From JAXGOI01 sp040767605 (lineage in GTDB: Bacteria > Bacillota > Dehalobacteriia > UBA4068), in assembly GCA_040767605.1 (NCBI GenBank), contig JAXGOI010000001.1:806001-870000 (forward strand): a DNA stretch of 64,000 bases, written 5' to 3'. Shown in pieces: positions 41,810 to 51,073 of this stretch. A model generated the notes under the pieces. The model worked only from the letters and a program-made list of their open reading frames with translations, did not search any database and was not told where the DNA came from. The position numbers and the translations under genes were made by a program. The first letter of the stretch is position 1. Every line of letters starts with the position of its first letter.

Positions 41810-44800
41810 TTAATTAAAAGAATTATTTAATAATGGGATTAAGCGGTAAAGAATTGCCGCAAGCTCCCCGCGGCTTATCTCTTCCTTAGGGGCAAGGAGA
41901 TTTCCGCCCCTGCCTTCAATTATACCCTCGCCGATTAAATACTCAAAAGCGGCTTTAGCCCAGGGGGCAATATTTTCCCCATCTTTAAAGCCTGAAATAT
42001 CCCCCTTGGCAGGCGAAGTATTTAGCCCTAAAGCACAGCTATAATTAAAAATAATTACGGCTAATTCTTCCCTGTTTATATTTTGCAAGGGTAAAAATCT
42101 GCCCCCCGGATAGCCCGCAATAAGCCCCTTTTCAAAAGCCCAATTTAAACCCGAAGCATAGTGGGGGCTTTCTTCAATATCATAAAGGGGCGCCTTTAGC
42201 ACAGGCTTTTCCTGCCCTTCTAATCTATGTAAAACCGTAAGCAGCATTCCCCTGTTTAAAGGGGCCCCCGCGCCGAAAATACCTTCACTCATGCCTTCAA
42301 ATAAACGGCGGGAGGCAGTAAAATCAATATATTCCTTCGCCCAGTGATTAAGAGAAATATCTTTAAAATTTTGCCTATATACAGCTATTTTAATTTTACC
42401 GGAGCCTTTAAGGGGCCCCGCCAAGCCATTTGATACGGCAAAGGCCTTGGGGATAATTTGGCTTTCGCCTTTATCATTAATAAATATAAGTATTAACGAT
42501 GGGGAAATATCCTTAAAAGGCAATACCGCCCATAAACCATTAAAATTATTTAAAATTCTGCCGTCTGTAATGCATTCAATAATTAAAGATGAATCCTCTC
42601 CCTTTTTTAAGCTTAGGCTTAAATGTTGCCAGTTTTCGTCTAAGGCCGGTGCAAAAAGAGCCATATTTAAGGCTAAATATCCTAAATCCGTTTTTAAAAG
42701 GATTTTCTCCCCCACTCTAGCAAGGGCGGCAAAAGCTTGCCGGCTAATCTCCAGATATACGGCCTCCGTATTCTTGGGGATATCCGGGCTGATAATTATT
42801 TTATTAATCCCCATAGCCCCGGCAGGTATTTTATTAATTTCATTGGGGCTAAGTATAAGCCTTGCCTGATTATTTTTAATTAAAACTTTTGGCAGAAGAA
42901 TTAAATTGCCTTCTGAATCTGTTTCGGCCGGGATTGCGGAATTTATTTCTGCCCCGCCTGTTCCGGGAAGCGGCGGGGCAGAGGGCTTTGCTTTAATTAT
43001 AAGGCTGCCGGAAAGTATATTTACAGAATAATTCTTTGAATAAAACTGCGGGGCATTTTTAAAAACAATGGCATATTCGCCTTTTTCCCCGGTATTTTCC
43101 AGCCTTTCTCCCAAGGCATTTTTAACCTCCAGCTCAAGGCCGCCTGCAATTAGTTCTATAACCTCATTTAGATTATCCCCTTCGGCCAGGCCGCTTATTT
43201 CATATTCCAATATAGGCAAAGGGGCATTTTCATAAACCGTATAGCTTTTAGGGCTTAAAAGCAGCTCTCTTTTAGTAATTTTAAAGGGTATTTCCAGGCT
43301 GCCTTCATAATCCGGATTATCCTCCGGAATCGATATATTAAGCTTATAATCCCCGGCATCTACAGGGGGGTTGGGGCTATTATAATCAGCGCCCCCTGTG
43401 CTTGTAAAAACCAGGGAATACTCGCTTATTATAATATCATTCCCTCCTGCTTCCCCCATGGGGCTGCCCCAAAAGGCAATGGGGCCGGCATCATAAATTT
43501 TATCTTCTATAAAAATATTTTTAAGGGTAATCTCGGTTTTTGGCGCTATACAAAAATCCAGCAAAAAGTTAATATCAGTATAATTTCTGCTTTCGATTAG
43601 AATACTTTGCCTTGCTTCTCCATAGCCTGAGCTTAAAGCGGTAAATTCCAGCATTATGCCGCCCTCGCCAAGGGCAGGTTTTTGGCTGAATAATTCATCC
43701 CCGCTAAAATCCCCTATTTTATAAATAATCTCGCCGGTATCCTCTTTATTAAAAATCAGGGAGGAAAGATCATATGTATAACCCTTGAGGGTATTTCTGG
43801 CTAAAATATAAGGGCTTTCCCCTTGAGCAATGAGGCCGTCTCCTTTTAAAATATCCCCCAAAAAGGCAAAAGTATCTTCAGCCAATAAATAATTTGCGGC
43901 CTTATCCGTAGGATTAAGGCTTAACCCGGCGCTGATATTTATATTTATTCCGGCATTGGCATGGGCAAATTCGGCGCTTGCGGTATAATCCAGGCCTAAA
44001 ACAAGGCTTTCCCCATTTTTTAGCCCCTTAAATTCAATACTCTCAACTAAACCCTGATTATTCCCATTATAGATTTTAGGGTATAAATTTACCTTATTAA
44101 TTTCCAGCGCGGCCTTTTTTATATCCCCGCGGATTTCATTAAAGGAGAAAAGTATATAATTTGAGGCATCCTTCCCGGCAAGGGACGGCTCCCCCTGGGG
44201 TAAAATAATTTTATTATCTTCGGCGGCGGCGTTCCCGCTTAAGCCCCAGGCAGGCAAAACCAGGCTAACATCATCCCCCGGCAATACCCCCTCCAAGGCA
44301 CCCCCTGTAAGGGCTATTTGGCAATTGCCGTCATAGCTCTTTTCCTGCCCCAAAATTCCCAAAGCACTTATTGGCTTGGGATTAATCTCAAAATCAATTT
44401 CAATTTTACCCTTATATTGGCTGTCAGCCTCGCTTATTTCAATTATAAGCTTGTATTTCCCCGCCTTATAAGGGGGTTCGTTGCTTAAATAACTCTCGTC
44501 GTCGGCACTTTTATAGGTATAGGTATATTCTCCAATTATTATAATATTTCCCTCATCATCCCTGGCAAGAGGGGGCCCGGTATAAATAATAGGTGTTTTA
44601 TCGTAATTTTTATTATCAATCTCTATGCCTTCCAGGCTTAATTCCCGCTTTTCCCCTAAAATAAGCCATTCAGAATTTAAATCCCCCGGGGTTAGGGAAT
44701 TTAGCCCCATTAAAAGCCGCCCCCCTTGGGAGGCATAAAATATATATTGGGTATCCTCATTTACCAAAGTTAGCAGCTTGCTTTTTGCCCCGATATTTTC

Positions 44801-45808
44801 GGGTAAAACCAACCCCTCCTTAAAAGCTCCGTTTTGATAAAGCAATAAGCCTTCCTCATTGGCGGCGGCATAATAGGGCTCCCCGGAAGAATCCAGAGCC
44901 AGCCCGGCTCCAATGGGAGAAAAAGACCTTTCCCCCTGGTTAATGGTAATACCGTCTTTATTTATATATAAGCGCCCCTCTGCTTGATATAAAGCATAAA
45001 TCCCCTCACTGCCTGCCTTGGCGGCTAAAAGAGCAATGGTATTATCAGGAGTATTGGTGTTTTTCAGCAAATATTCATGGCCTATTGCCTCCGGGATATT
45101 ATAAATATTATATTTATAAGTATAATCCTGGCCGCCGGGGTATTTATCAAAGGTATAATTAAAATTACCTAAATAACAATTCCCCTCATAAGACGCCATT
45201 TGAGAAGGAGGGAAGGCATAAGTTTGCCCCTCATAAGCACCGGCCTCCCAGCCGTCGCTATAGCTTATAACCGTTTTTGTAAAAGAGCCCCCGGCATTTG
45301 TGGCATAAATTAAATCTTCTTTATCATAGGGGGCATAATCATTAAAAAAGAAATAGCCCCCGGCAGAATCATGATAAGAAATATGCACAAAACCCTCATT
45401 ATCCGCCGCTATACTGGGGTAACTAAGCTTACCCGGAATATCATTCCAATTTAGGGATTCAATAATCTCCGGCTCCGACCAGCCGGAGGCCGTTTGGGAG
45501 ATATAAACTAAATTATCCTCGCTATTAATATAAGCTATATGGGCCTTGCCTGTTTTTTCTATGGCTAAAGCCCCTTGGCTGCCCGGGGCTATTTTTTGGC
45601 TTTGCCAGGTTTTTGTATTTACCTGATAAAACCCGCAGCAGATTTCTCCGCTATCTGTATATAAAAGGGCTATATCCCCATTGGGGAGCAATTGGGCGGC
45701 GCAAATATTTTTTGTTTCGCCATCCCCCAGGGCAATATTCGGCTTATAGGCAAAAAGCAAAAAAAACAGCCCTAAGACAGATATCCCCAGTAAAATCTTT
45801 TTAAGCAT
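41810..45808 (-). CDS. Large S-layer-homology surface protein with MBG/YDG repeats
   Basis: 1332 residues. A signal peptide (ILLGISVLGLFFLLFAYKP) is followed by a beta-propeller-like region (~30-380, repeats such as HISYHDSAGGYFFF and IALLYTDSG). Then come several MBG/YDG-type beta domains (~395-950; NYDKTPIIYTG, KSYDGNCQIALTGGALEG, KIYDAGPIAF), a linker, and three C-terminal SLH domains (~1150-1330; SLNHWAKEYIDF, GLIAGYPGGRF, APWAKAAFEYLIGEG). The SLH domains bind pyruvylated wall polymers, placing the protein on the cell surface. Likely a structural or adhesive role. Single gene with its own terminator. Confidence 0.88.
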   Translation of the reverse strand: MLKKILLGISVLGLFFLLFAYKPNIALGDGETKNICAAQLLPNGDIALLYTDSGEICCGFYQVNTKTWQSQKIAPGSQGALAIEKTGKAHIAYINSEDNLVYISQTASGWSEPEIIESLNWNDIPGKLSYPSIAADNEGFVHISYHDSAGGYFFFNDYAPYDKEDLIYATNAGGSFTKTVISYSDGWEAGAYEGQTYAFPPSQMASYEGNCYLGNFNYTFDKYPGGQDYTYKYNIYNIPEAIGHEYLLKNTNTPDNTIALLAAKAGSEGIYALYQAEGRLYINKDGITINQGERSFSPIGAGLALDSSGEPYYAAANEEGLLLYQNGAFKEGLVLPENIGAKSKLLTLVNEDTQYIFYASQGGRLLMGLNSLTPGDLNSEWLILGEKRELSLEGIEIDNKNYDKTPIIYTGPPLARDDEGNIIIIGEYTYTYKSADDESYLSNEPPYKAGKYKLIIEISEADSQYKGKIEIDFEINPKPISALGILGQEKSYDGNCQIALTGGALEGVLPGDDVSLVLPAWGLSGNAAAEDNKIILPQGEPSLAGKDASNYILFSFNEIRGDIKKAALEINKVNLYPKIYNGNNQGLVESIEFKGLKNGESLVLGLDYTASAEFAHANAGININISAGLSLNPTDKAANYLLAEDTFAFLGDILKGDGLIAQGESPYILARNTLKGYTYDLSSLIFNKEDTGEIIYKIGDFSGDELFSQKPALGEGGIMLEFTALSSGYGEARQSILIESRNYTDINFLLDFCIAPKTEITLKNIFIEDKIYDAGPIAFWGSPMGEAGGNDIIISEYSLVFTSTGGADYNSPNPPVDAGDYKLNISIPEDNPDYEGSLEIPFKITKRELLLSPKSYTVYENAPLPILEYEISGLAEGDNLNEVIELIAGGLELEVKNALGERLENTGEKGEYAIVFKNAPQFYSKNYSVNILSGSLIIKAKPSAPPLPGTGGAEINSAIPAETDSEGNLILLPKVLIKNNQARLILSPNEINKIPAGAMGINKIIISPDIPKNTEAVYLEISRQAFAALARVGEKILLKTDLGYLALNMALFAPALDENWQHLSLSLKKGEDSSLIIECITDGRILNNFNGLWAVLPFKDISPSLILIFINDKGESQIIPKAFAVSNGLAGPLKGSGKIKIAVYRQNFKDISLNHWAKEYIDFTASRRLFEGMSEGIFGAGAPLNRGMLLTVLHRLEGQEKPVLKAPLYDIEESPHYASGLNWAFEKGLIAGYPGGRFLPLQNINREELAVIIFNYSCALGLNTSPAKGDISGFKDGENIAPWAKAAFEYLIGEGIIEGRGGNLLAPKEEISRGELAAILYRLIPLLNNSFN

Positions 45809-46121
45809 ATAAAAGCCCCCTATTTAAATTTAATTATTTTTAAGGGTTAAAACCTGTATTTTTACCAGTTTTAAGAGGGCAGCCCCTTTGCCCGGGCAAA
45901 TAAAAAGCCGGAAGAGTTTTTTATCTTTTTGGCTAAAGCGGTCTGCTTTGGGTAAATATCTATTTAAGATCTGTTTTTTATTATTCTCTTTTTATTATTC
46001 TGTTTAGCTTTATGGCTTAAATTTACGGCATTTTTTAGTTATATAGGCCCCTTTGCGATTTTTTATGCTTATTTCCGATTATTTTAGCTCAAATATCTGT
46101 TTGCCTTTAAAAGCTAAGGCC
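45809..46121. other. Spacer without a gene
   Basis: It holds a perfect 14-bp palindrome TTTGCCCGGGCAAA (45887-45900) and a doubled TTTTTATTATTCT unit (about 45972-46000). No ORF or known RNA is visible. Confidence 0.4.
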
Positions 46122-46583
46122 TTAATACATTTGCTTATTTGTAATTTTGGAATAGACCTCAAAAAGCTTCAGGCAATCCTCTTTATCTAATTCCTCCATT
46201 TTATAGACGCCTTCCCCTTTGCAAAGAATATCATAAAAAAGCCTGTCTCTAAAGCCGATTTCCTCAGTATCTTCTTTGGGGCAGCCATAATAAACCTCTT
46301 CTATTCCGGCCCATAAAATTGCCCCCACACACATAGGGCAGGGCTGGGCTGTGGTATAAAGCTGGCAGCCCCTTAAATCCGGGCTTTGTAATTTACGGCA
46401 GGCATCACGAATGGCCTGAATTTCCCCATGGGCGGTGGGGTCGTTATCCGCAATAACTCTATTATGCCCCTTGCCGATTATTTTGCCGTTTTTTACAATA
46501 ACTGCGCCAAAGGGCCCCCCCGCCCCGGTTTCTATACCATAATAGGCCTCAGAAATGGCCTCTTTCATAAAACTATTCAGCAT
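46122..46583 (-). CDS. Nucleoside/guanine deaminase family protein
   Basis: 153 residues. Zinc deaminase motifs THGEIQAIRDA (His ligand and proton-shuttle Glu) and PCPMCVGAILWAG (two Cys ligands). GGPFGAVIVKNGKIIGKGHN and the C-terminal tail length follow Bacillus guanine deaminase more closely than TadA, so conversion of guanine to xanthine is the likely reaction. ATG start. It is monocistronic. Confidence 0.85.
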   Translation of the reverse strand: MLNSFMKEAISEAYYGIETGAGGPFGAVIVKNGKIIGKGHNRVIADNDPTAHGEIQAIRDACRKLQSPDLRGCQLYTTAQPCPMCVGAILWAGIEEVYYGCPKEDTEEIGFRDRLFYDILCKGEGVYKMEELDKEDCLKLFEVYSKITNKQMY

Positions 46584-46721
46584 ACTATAACCCCTTGCTT
46601 TTTTATTTTAATCTTATTGCCAATTTAATTTTAGGCTATAAAAAAAGCCTTGTCAAATAAAGTCTGTTTTTGGGGATTTTATGGTATAATAAGCTAAGTA
46701 TAAATATAGGGGGGCAAAATT

Positions 46722-47012
46722 GTGAAGGCTAAAAAAACCCTTATTCTCTTAAGGCGAATTATTATAGCCCTTATTGTTATTTGGCTGGCTTGCGCAATAA
46801 CTGATTTCAGGCATGTTTTCGGCCGGCAGCAAAGGCCGGTTTTTTCCCTGCCGGCAAGGCTGGAAGAGGACGGGGCCTCCGGGCTTTACCGGGGCTTGGG
46901 CTATTCCTTCCTTATTGAGGGCAATTTTAAGCCCGAGGATGAGAATCCGGGGATTACAAAAGCCCAACTCTCTTTTTTGGGCAAAGAAATTAAAACATAT
47001 ATAAGAGATTAA
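46722..47012 (+). CDS. Small predicted membrane or secreted protein, unrecognised
   Basis: 96 residues, GTG start behind GGGGGG (46712-46717). One N-terminal hydrophobic helix (IIIALIVIWLACAITDF) after a basic tail, then a short soluble domain (RGLGYSFLIEGNFKPEDE). A TATAAT (46685-46690) lies upstream and a clear terminator follows, so it is a real single-gene unit. I do not recognise the family. Confidence 0.65.
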   Translation: MKAKKTLILLRRIIIALIVIWLACAITDFRHVFGRQQRPVFSLPARLEEDGASGLYRGLGYSFLIEGNFKPEDENPGITKAQLSFLGKEIKTYIRD

Positions 47013-47035
47013 AAAAACCCTTACCCGCCCTTTAA

Positions 47036-47063
47036 AAACAGCCAAAAACTTGGCTGTTTTTTT
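47036..47063 (+). terminator. Terminator of the small membrane protein gene
   Basis: AAACAGCCA/TGGCTGTTT stem with a 6-nt loop and a T7 tail; an A run on the other side lets it also end the rib operon. Confidence 0.85.
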
Positions 47064-47108
47064 CTTCTAAAGCCGCCGCTTTTATTTTGCCATTAAAGGC
47101 CTTTAAAT

Positions 47109-47576
47109 TTAAGCTTCAATTTCTTTAATTAAATTAGCCATTTCTATAAAGGCAACGGCGGATTCAAAACCTTTATTACCCGCCTTAGTGCCGGCTCTTT
47201 CAATTGCCTGCTCGATATTTTCCGTAGTAATAACCCCAAACATCACCGGTATATCTGCCTTTAAAGAAACATTGGCAATACCCTTGGAAACCTCACTGCA
47301 AACATAATCATAATGGCTTGTGGAGCCCCGAATAACGGCGCCAAGGCAGATAATCCCGTCATATTTAGCGCTTTTAGCCATTTTAGAGGCAATAAGGGGG
47401 ATTTCAAAAGCCCCCGGAACCCAGGCAATATCAATATTTTGCTCTTTTACCCCATGGCGCTTTAAGGCGTCTAAAGCTCCGGCAAGCAGCTTGGAAACTA
47501 TAAATTCATTAAACCTTGCCGCCACAATACCCACTTTAATTCCGTCTGAAACCAGCTTACCCTCAAAAACCCGCAT
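47109..47576 (-). CDS. ribH: 6,7-dimethyl-8-ribityllumazine synthase
   Basis: 155 residues. VAARFNEFIVSKLLAGALDA, WVPGAFEIPLIASKMAKS, LGAVIRGSTSHYDYV and FGVITTENIEQAIERAG are the four family blocks. It joins the ribBA product with the ribD product to give lumazine, as a 60-mer or pentamer in the cytoplasm. Last gene of the rib operon. Confidence 0.97.
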   Translation of the reverse strand: MRVFEGKLVSDGIKVGIVAARFNEFIVSKLLAGALDALKRHGVKEQNIDIAWVPGAFEIPLIASKMAKSAKYDGIICLGAVIRGSTSHYDYVCSEVSKGIANVSLKADIPVMFGVITTENIEQAIERAGTKAGNKGFESAVAFIEMANLIKEIEA

Positions 47577-47595
47577 ATTATATCCCTCTCTTATT

Positions 47596-48825
47596 TTAAT
47601 AATTTAAGATATGACCCATTTTTTCTTTTTTTGTTTTAAGGTAAAACTCATCATATTTATTTGTCTCAATCTGAATAGGCAGGCGCTCGATTATTTCCAT
47701 GCCAAAATCTGAAAGACCCTCGATTTTTTTAGGGTTATTAGTTAAAAGGCGCAGCTCTTTTACGCCTAAATCCCTTAAAATTTGGGCGCCTATATAATAC
47801 TCCCGCATATCCTCAGGGAAACCAAGGGCTAAATTAGCCTCCACGGTATCAAGGCCTTCATCCTGCAGGGCATAGGCCTTAAGCTTATTAACAAGCCCTA
47901 TACCCCTGCCCTCCTGGCGCATATACAAGAGCACCCCCCGGCCTTCTGCCTCTATGGCCCGCATAGCTCCGGCAAATTGCTGGCCGCAATCACACCTTAC
48001 GGAGGCAAAGGCATCGCCTGAAAGGCATTCCGAATGCACTCTCCCTAAAACCGGCCTGCCGTCTGATATATCCCCCTTAACCAGCGCAATATGATGCTCG
48101 TTATTTAAAATATTTATATAGCAATAGGCTGTAAATTCTCCGTATTTTGTAGGCATATGCGCCGCGGCTACCTGCTTAACCAGCTTCTCATTTTTTTTGC
48201 GCCATTTTTGTAAATCCCGGATAGTAATAAATTTTAAATTATGCCGTTGGGCCAGCTCAATTAGCTGGGGGGTACGCATCATGGCGCCGTCCTCATTCAT
48301 AATTTCGCAGCATAAGCCGCATTCTTTTAAACCGGCCAGGCGCATTAAATCCACAGTCGCCTCAGTATGGCCGTTGCGCTCCAAAACTCCATTTTTTCTT
48401 GCAAGGAGGGGGAACATATGCCCCGGCCTGCGGAAATCCTCCGGGCGGGAATTTTCTTCCGCGCATTTTCTGGCGGTTAGGCCCCGCTCCTCGGCGGATA
48501 TTCCCGTAGTGGTATTTATATGATCAATAGAAACCGTAAAGGCTGTGGCATGGGTATCCGTATTATTTTTAACCATTTGGGGTATATTCAGCCTTTCAAT
48601 ATATTCCCGGCTCATAGGCATACAAATAAGGCCTTTGCCATGGCTTGCCATAAAATTTACATTTTCGGTGGTGGCAAATTCCGCGGCGCAAATAAAATCC
48701 CCCTCGTTTTCCCTATTATCATCATCAGTAACCAGAATAATCCTGCCTTCTTTAAGCTCATTTAAGGCCTCTTCTATGGTACTGTAGCTAAATGCAGCGC
48801 ATTTAAGCATATTATTTTTAGACAT
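47596..48825 (-). CDS. ribBA: Bifunctional 3,4-dihydroxy-2-butanone-4-phosphate synthase / GTP cyclohydrolase II
   Basis: 409 residues. The N-terminal DHBP synthase has DDDNRENEGDFICAAE and HTEATVDLMRLAG. The C-terminal GTP cyclohydrolase II has zinc ligands in CLSGDAFASVRCDCG and the YMRQEGRGIGLVNKL motif. It supplies both precursors of riboflavin. GGAGGCAAT precedes the ATG. 19 nt upstream of ribH. Confidence 0.97.
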   Translation of the reverse strand: MSKNNMLKCAAFSYSTIEEALNELKEGRIILVTDDDNRENEGDFICAAEFATTENVNFMASHGKGLICMPMSREYIERLNIPQMVKNNTDTHATAFTVSIDHINTTTGISAEERGLTARKCAEENSRPEDFRRPGHMFPLLARKNGVLERNGHTEATVDLMRLAGLKECGLCCEIMNEDGAMMRTPQLIELAQRHNLKFITIRDLQKWRKKNEKLVKQVAAAHMPTKYGEFTAYCYINILNNEHHIALVKGDISDGRPVLGRVHSECLSGDAFASVRCDCGQQFAGAMRAIEAEGRGVLLYMRQEGRGIGLVNKLKAYALQDEGLDTVEANLALGFPEDMREYYIGAQILRDLGVKELRLLTNNPKKIEGLSDFGMEIIERLPIQIETNKYDEFYLKTKKEKMGHILNY

Positions 48826-48835
48826 ATTGCCTCCT

Positions 48836-48899
48836 TAATTAAAACAATTATTAAAACCTTTATTAAAGCCCTTATAAAAACCGCTGTTAAAAACCGCTA
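48836..48899. repeat. Five degenerate copies of a ~13-bp unit inside the rib operon
   Basis: TTATTAAAACCTT-like units from 48836 to 48899, in the 86-nt gap between ribE and ribBA. Confidence 0.7.
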
Positions 48900-48911
48900 T
48901 TTATTTTGATC

Positions 48912-49559
48912 TTAAAAGCCGGCCCGGCTTAAAAATTCTTCCGTTATAACGCCTTTTTCTCTCTCTTTTTCCGGGGTTTTAAAGAGCTTTTCTATATATT
49001 TGCCGATAATATCATTTTCCAGATTAAGAATATCCCCCGGTGATTTATCTATTAATGTAGTATTTTCTGCCGTATGGGGTATAACAAAAACCTGAAAAGT
49101 GTTGCCCTTTATATTTGCCACTGTTAGGCTTATGCCGTCCATGGCAATAGAGCCCTTTTTAATAATATAGCGGGAAATTTCCGCCGTGGTTTCTACGCTG
49201 AATATAATTGCCCGGCCATCCCTTTCAATTTTTGTTATTTTGCCTGTGCCGTCAATATGGCCTGAAACAATATGCCCCCCAAACCTGCCGTAAGCCGGCA
49301 GGGCCCTTTCTAAATTAACCGGGCTGCCGGCCCTTGCCGCCTTAAGGGAGGTTCTGGCAAGGGTTTCGCTGACCGCCTCAGCCTCAAAGCAATTCCCCTT
49401 AATTGAGCTGACGGTTAAGCAAACGCCGTTTACCGCCACGCTATCCCCCAGCTTTAAATCATCAAAAATAATTTTGCCGGAAATTGTAAGGGTAGAGGCC
49501 TTAGGCCCCGGCCGGATATTTATAATTTTGCCTGTTTCTTCTATAATACCGGTAAACAT
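48912..49559 (-). CDS. ribE: Riboflavin synthase, alpha subunit
   Basis: 215 residues with two lumazine-binding repeats: MFTGIIEETGKI opens the first, GGHIVSGHIDGTGKI the second. It dismutates two lumazines to riboflavin. Four bases lie between its ATG and the stop of ribD, so the two are coupled. Confidence 0.97.
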   Translation of the reverse strand: MFTGIIEETGKIINIRPGPKASTLTISGKIIFDDLKLGDSVAVNGVCLTVSSIKGNCFEAEAVSETLARTSLKAARAGSPVNLERALPAYGRFGGHIVSGHIDGTGKITKIERDGRAIIFSVETTAEISRYIIKKGSIAMDGISLTVANIKGNTFQVFVIPHTAENTTLIDKSPGDILNLENDIIGKYIEKLFKTPEKEREKGVITEEFLSRAGF

Positions 49560-49563
49560 AAAT

Positions 49564-50646
49564 TCACCTCACCTTATACTCAAGCAGTATATCCTCCCCT
49601 AAAAGGCTGATTTTTCTTTCCTCAAATAAAAATGCGGAATCGGGATTATCTATACCTATGCCACCCATACCTGTTTTTGCCCTCTTCCCGCCGAACATTT
49701 TGGGGGCAATATAAATATAGGCCTTTTGAATAATCCCCGCCTCCAAGGCGCTGTAATTTAATTCCGGCCCCCCTTCCAATAAAATGCTGCTTAACCCCTC
49801 TTTGCCTAAATAAACCATTAATTCTTTTAAATTCACCCTATTATTATAAGCGGGCATTTTAAGGAGTTTTAGGCCTGAATTTAAAAGGGCCTTTTCTTTT
49901 TCTTTATCCCCCAGGCAATAGGCAATATAGGTGGGGATTTCTTCAGCGGTTTTAACTATTTTTGATTTTAAGGGCAGCCTTAAGCGGCTGTCGCATATTA
50001 TGCGCAGGGGGTTTTTACCCCCTTTAAGCCTGCAATTTAAAATAGGGTCATCCTGAATAACCGTATTTATGCCAACCATAATGCCGCTATACTTATGGCG
50101 CAGGCCGTGAACATGCTCTCTTGCCGCCTCCCCTGTTATCCAGCGGGATTTTCCGCTTTCGGTTGCCGTTTTGCCGTCTAAGGTCATGGCATACTTTAAA
50201 GCCGCAAAGGGGGTTTTATTTTTTATATAATGAAAATACGCCTGGTTTATATCCCGGGCCCGGGCCTCTAAAACCCCGCTTATAACATCTAAGCCCGCCT
50301 TTTTTAAAATTTTTGCCCCTTGGCCGCAAACCATAGGGTTAGGGTCTAAAACCCCTATTACAACTCTTTTTAGGCCGCTTTTAATAATTGCCTCGGTGCA
50401 GGGAGGGGTTTTGCCATAATGGCAGCAGGGCTCTAAATTTACATACAAAGTTGCCCCCTTGGGGGGTTTTATACAGTCTTTAAGGGCATTAATCTCCCCA
50501 TGAGGGCCGCCGTATTCCTTATGGTAGCCCTTGCCGATAATTTCCCCCTCTTTAACAATTACGCAGCCCACCGCAGGGTTGGCTCCGGTATGCCCAATTC
50601 CCAGTTCGGCTAAATCAAGGGCTTTTGCCATATAAAAATCATCCAT
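49564..50646 (-). CDS. ribD: Bifunctional riboflavin deaminase/reductase
   Basis: 360 residues. The deaminase domain has HGEINALKDC and PCCHYGKTPPC as zinc motifs; the reductase domain has ALKYAMTLDGKTATESGKSR. First gene of the rib operon, starting 10 nt after GGGGG and about 150 nt after the FMN riboswitch. Confidence 0.97.
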   Translation of the reverse strand: MDDFYMAKALDLAELGIGHTGANPAVGCVIVKEGEIIGKGYHKEYGGPHGEINALKDCIKPPKGATLYVNLEPCCHYGKTPPCTEAIIKSGLKRVVIGVLDPNPMVCGQGAKILKKAGLDVISGVLEARARDINQAYFHYIKNKTPFAALKYAMTLDGKTATESGKSRWITGEAAREHVHGLRHKYSGIMVGINTVIQDDPILNCRLKGGKNPLRIICDSRLRLPLKSKIVKTAEEIPTYIAYCLGDKEKEKALLNSGLKLLKMPAYNNRVNLKELMVYLGKEGLSSILLEGGPELNYSALEAGIIQKAYIYIAPKMFGGKRAKTGMGGIGIDNPDSAFLFEERKISLLGEDILLEYKVR

Positions 50647-50668
50647 ATTTACCCCCTAAAAATAAAAC

Positions 50669-50689
50669 GGCCTTGAAATATTCAAGGCC
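50669..50689 (-). promoter_or_regulatory. Second hairpin in the rib leader, just before ribD
   Basis: The perfect stem GGCCTTGAA/TTCAAGGCC (50669-50677 and 50681-50689) is followed on the minus strand by GTTTTATTTTTA and then the ribD ribosome site. It could be a second terminator or shield the start region. Confidence 0.5.
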
Positions 50690-50725
50690 TTCGATTTTTT
50701 TGCCCCTTAAATTTATATTTATCGT

Positions 50726-50758
50726 AAAAAAAACTCTGAAATGAATACATTTCAGAGC
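50726..50758 (-). terminator. FMN-riboswitch terminator
   Basis: CTCTGAAATG/CATTTCAGAG stem followed by U8 on the minus strand, directly downstream of the aptamer. Confidence 0.85.
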
Positions 50759-50794
50759 TAAAATGCGACAAAAACAATTGTTTAAGGCATTATT

Positions 50795-50901
50795 ATCTTC
50801 TTTCATCCAGACTTTACTGTCGGCTTCGGAGTTACACCGAATCATACCTTGCGGCTCGTGGGCTATACCACCGGTAGGGATTTTCACCCTGCCCTGAAGA
50901 T
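50795..50901 (-). promoter_or_regulatory. FMN riboswitch (RFN element)
   Basis: The minus strand carries the conserved blocks of the RFN aptamer: GGGCAGGGTGAAAATCCC, ACCGGTGGTATAGCCC, a GATTCGGTGTAACTCCGAAG segment, and GACAGTAAAGTCTGGATG, closed by ATCTTC/GAAGAT. Flavin mononucleotide binding should favour the downstream terminator and lower rib expression. Confidence 0.97.
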
Positions 50902-50922
50902 TTTATATTTAATTACTTAATT

Positions 50923-50951
50923 AATATAACATATTGCTGTTTTTTTAGCAA
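50923..50951 (-). promoter_or_regulatory. Promoter of the rib operon
   Basis: -35 TTGCTA (50946-50951), 17-bp spacer, -10 TATATT (50923-50928), ending about 20 nt before the riboswitch. Confidence 0.7.
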
Positions 50952-51073
50952 GCCAAATACTTAAAAACTGCTTTTTTAGCGCTTAATAGCGATATACAGA
51001 TTGAAGGCCTTCTTATTATATGGTATATTTTATATATTATATTTGCCTTAATATTGCGATATTTTAAGGGACG

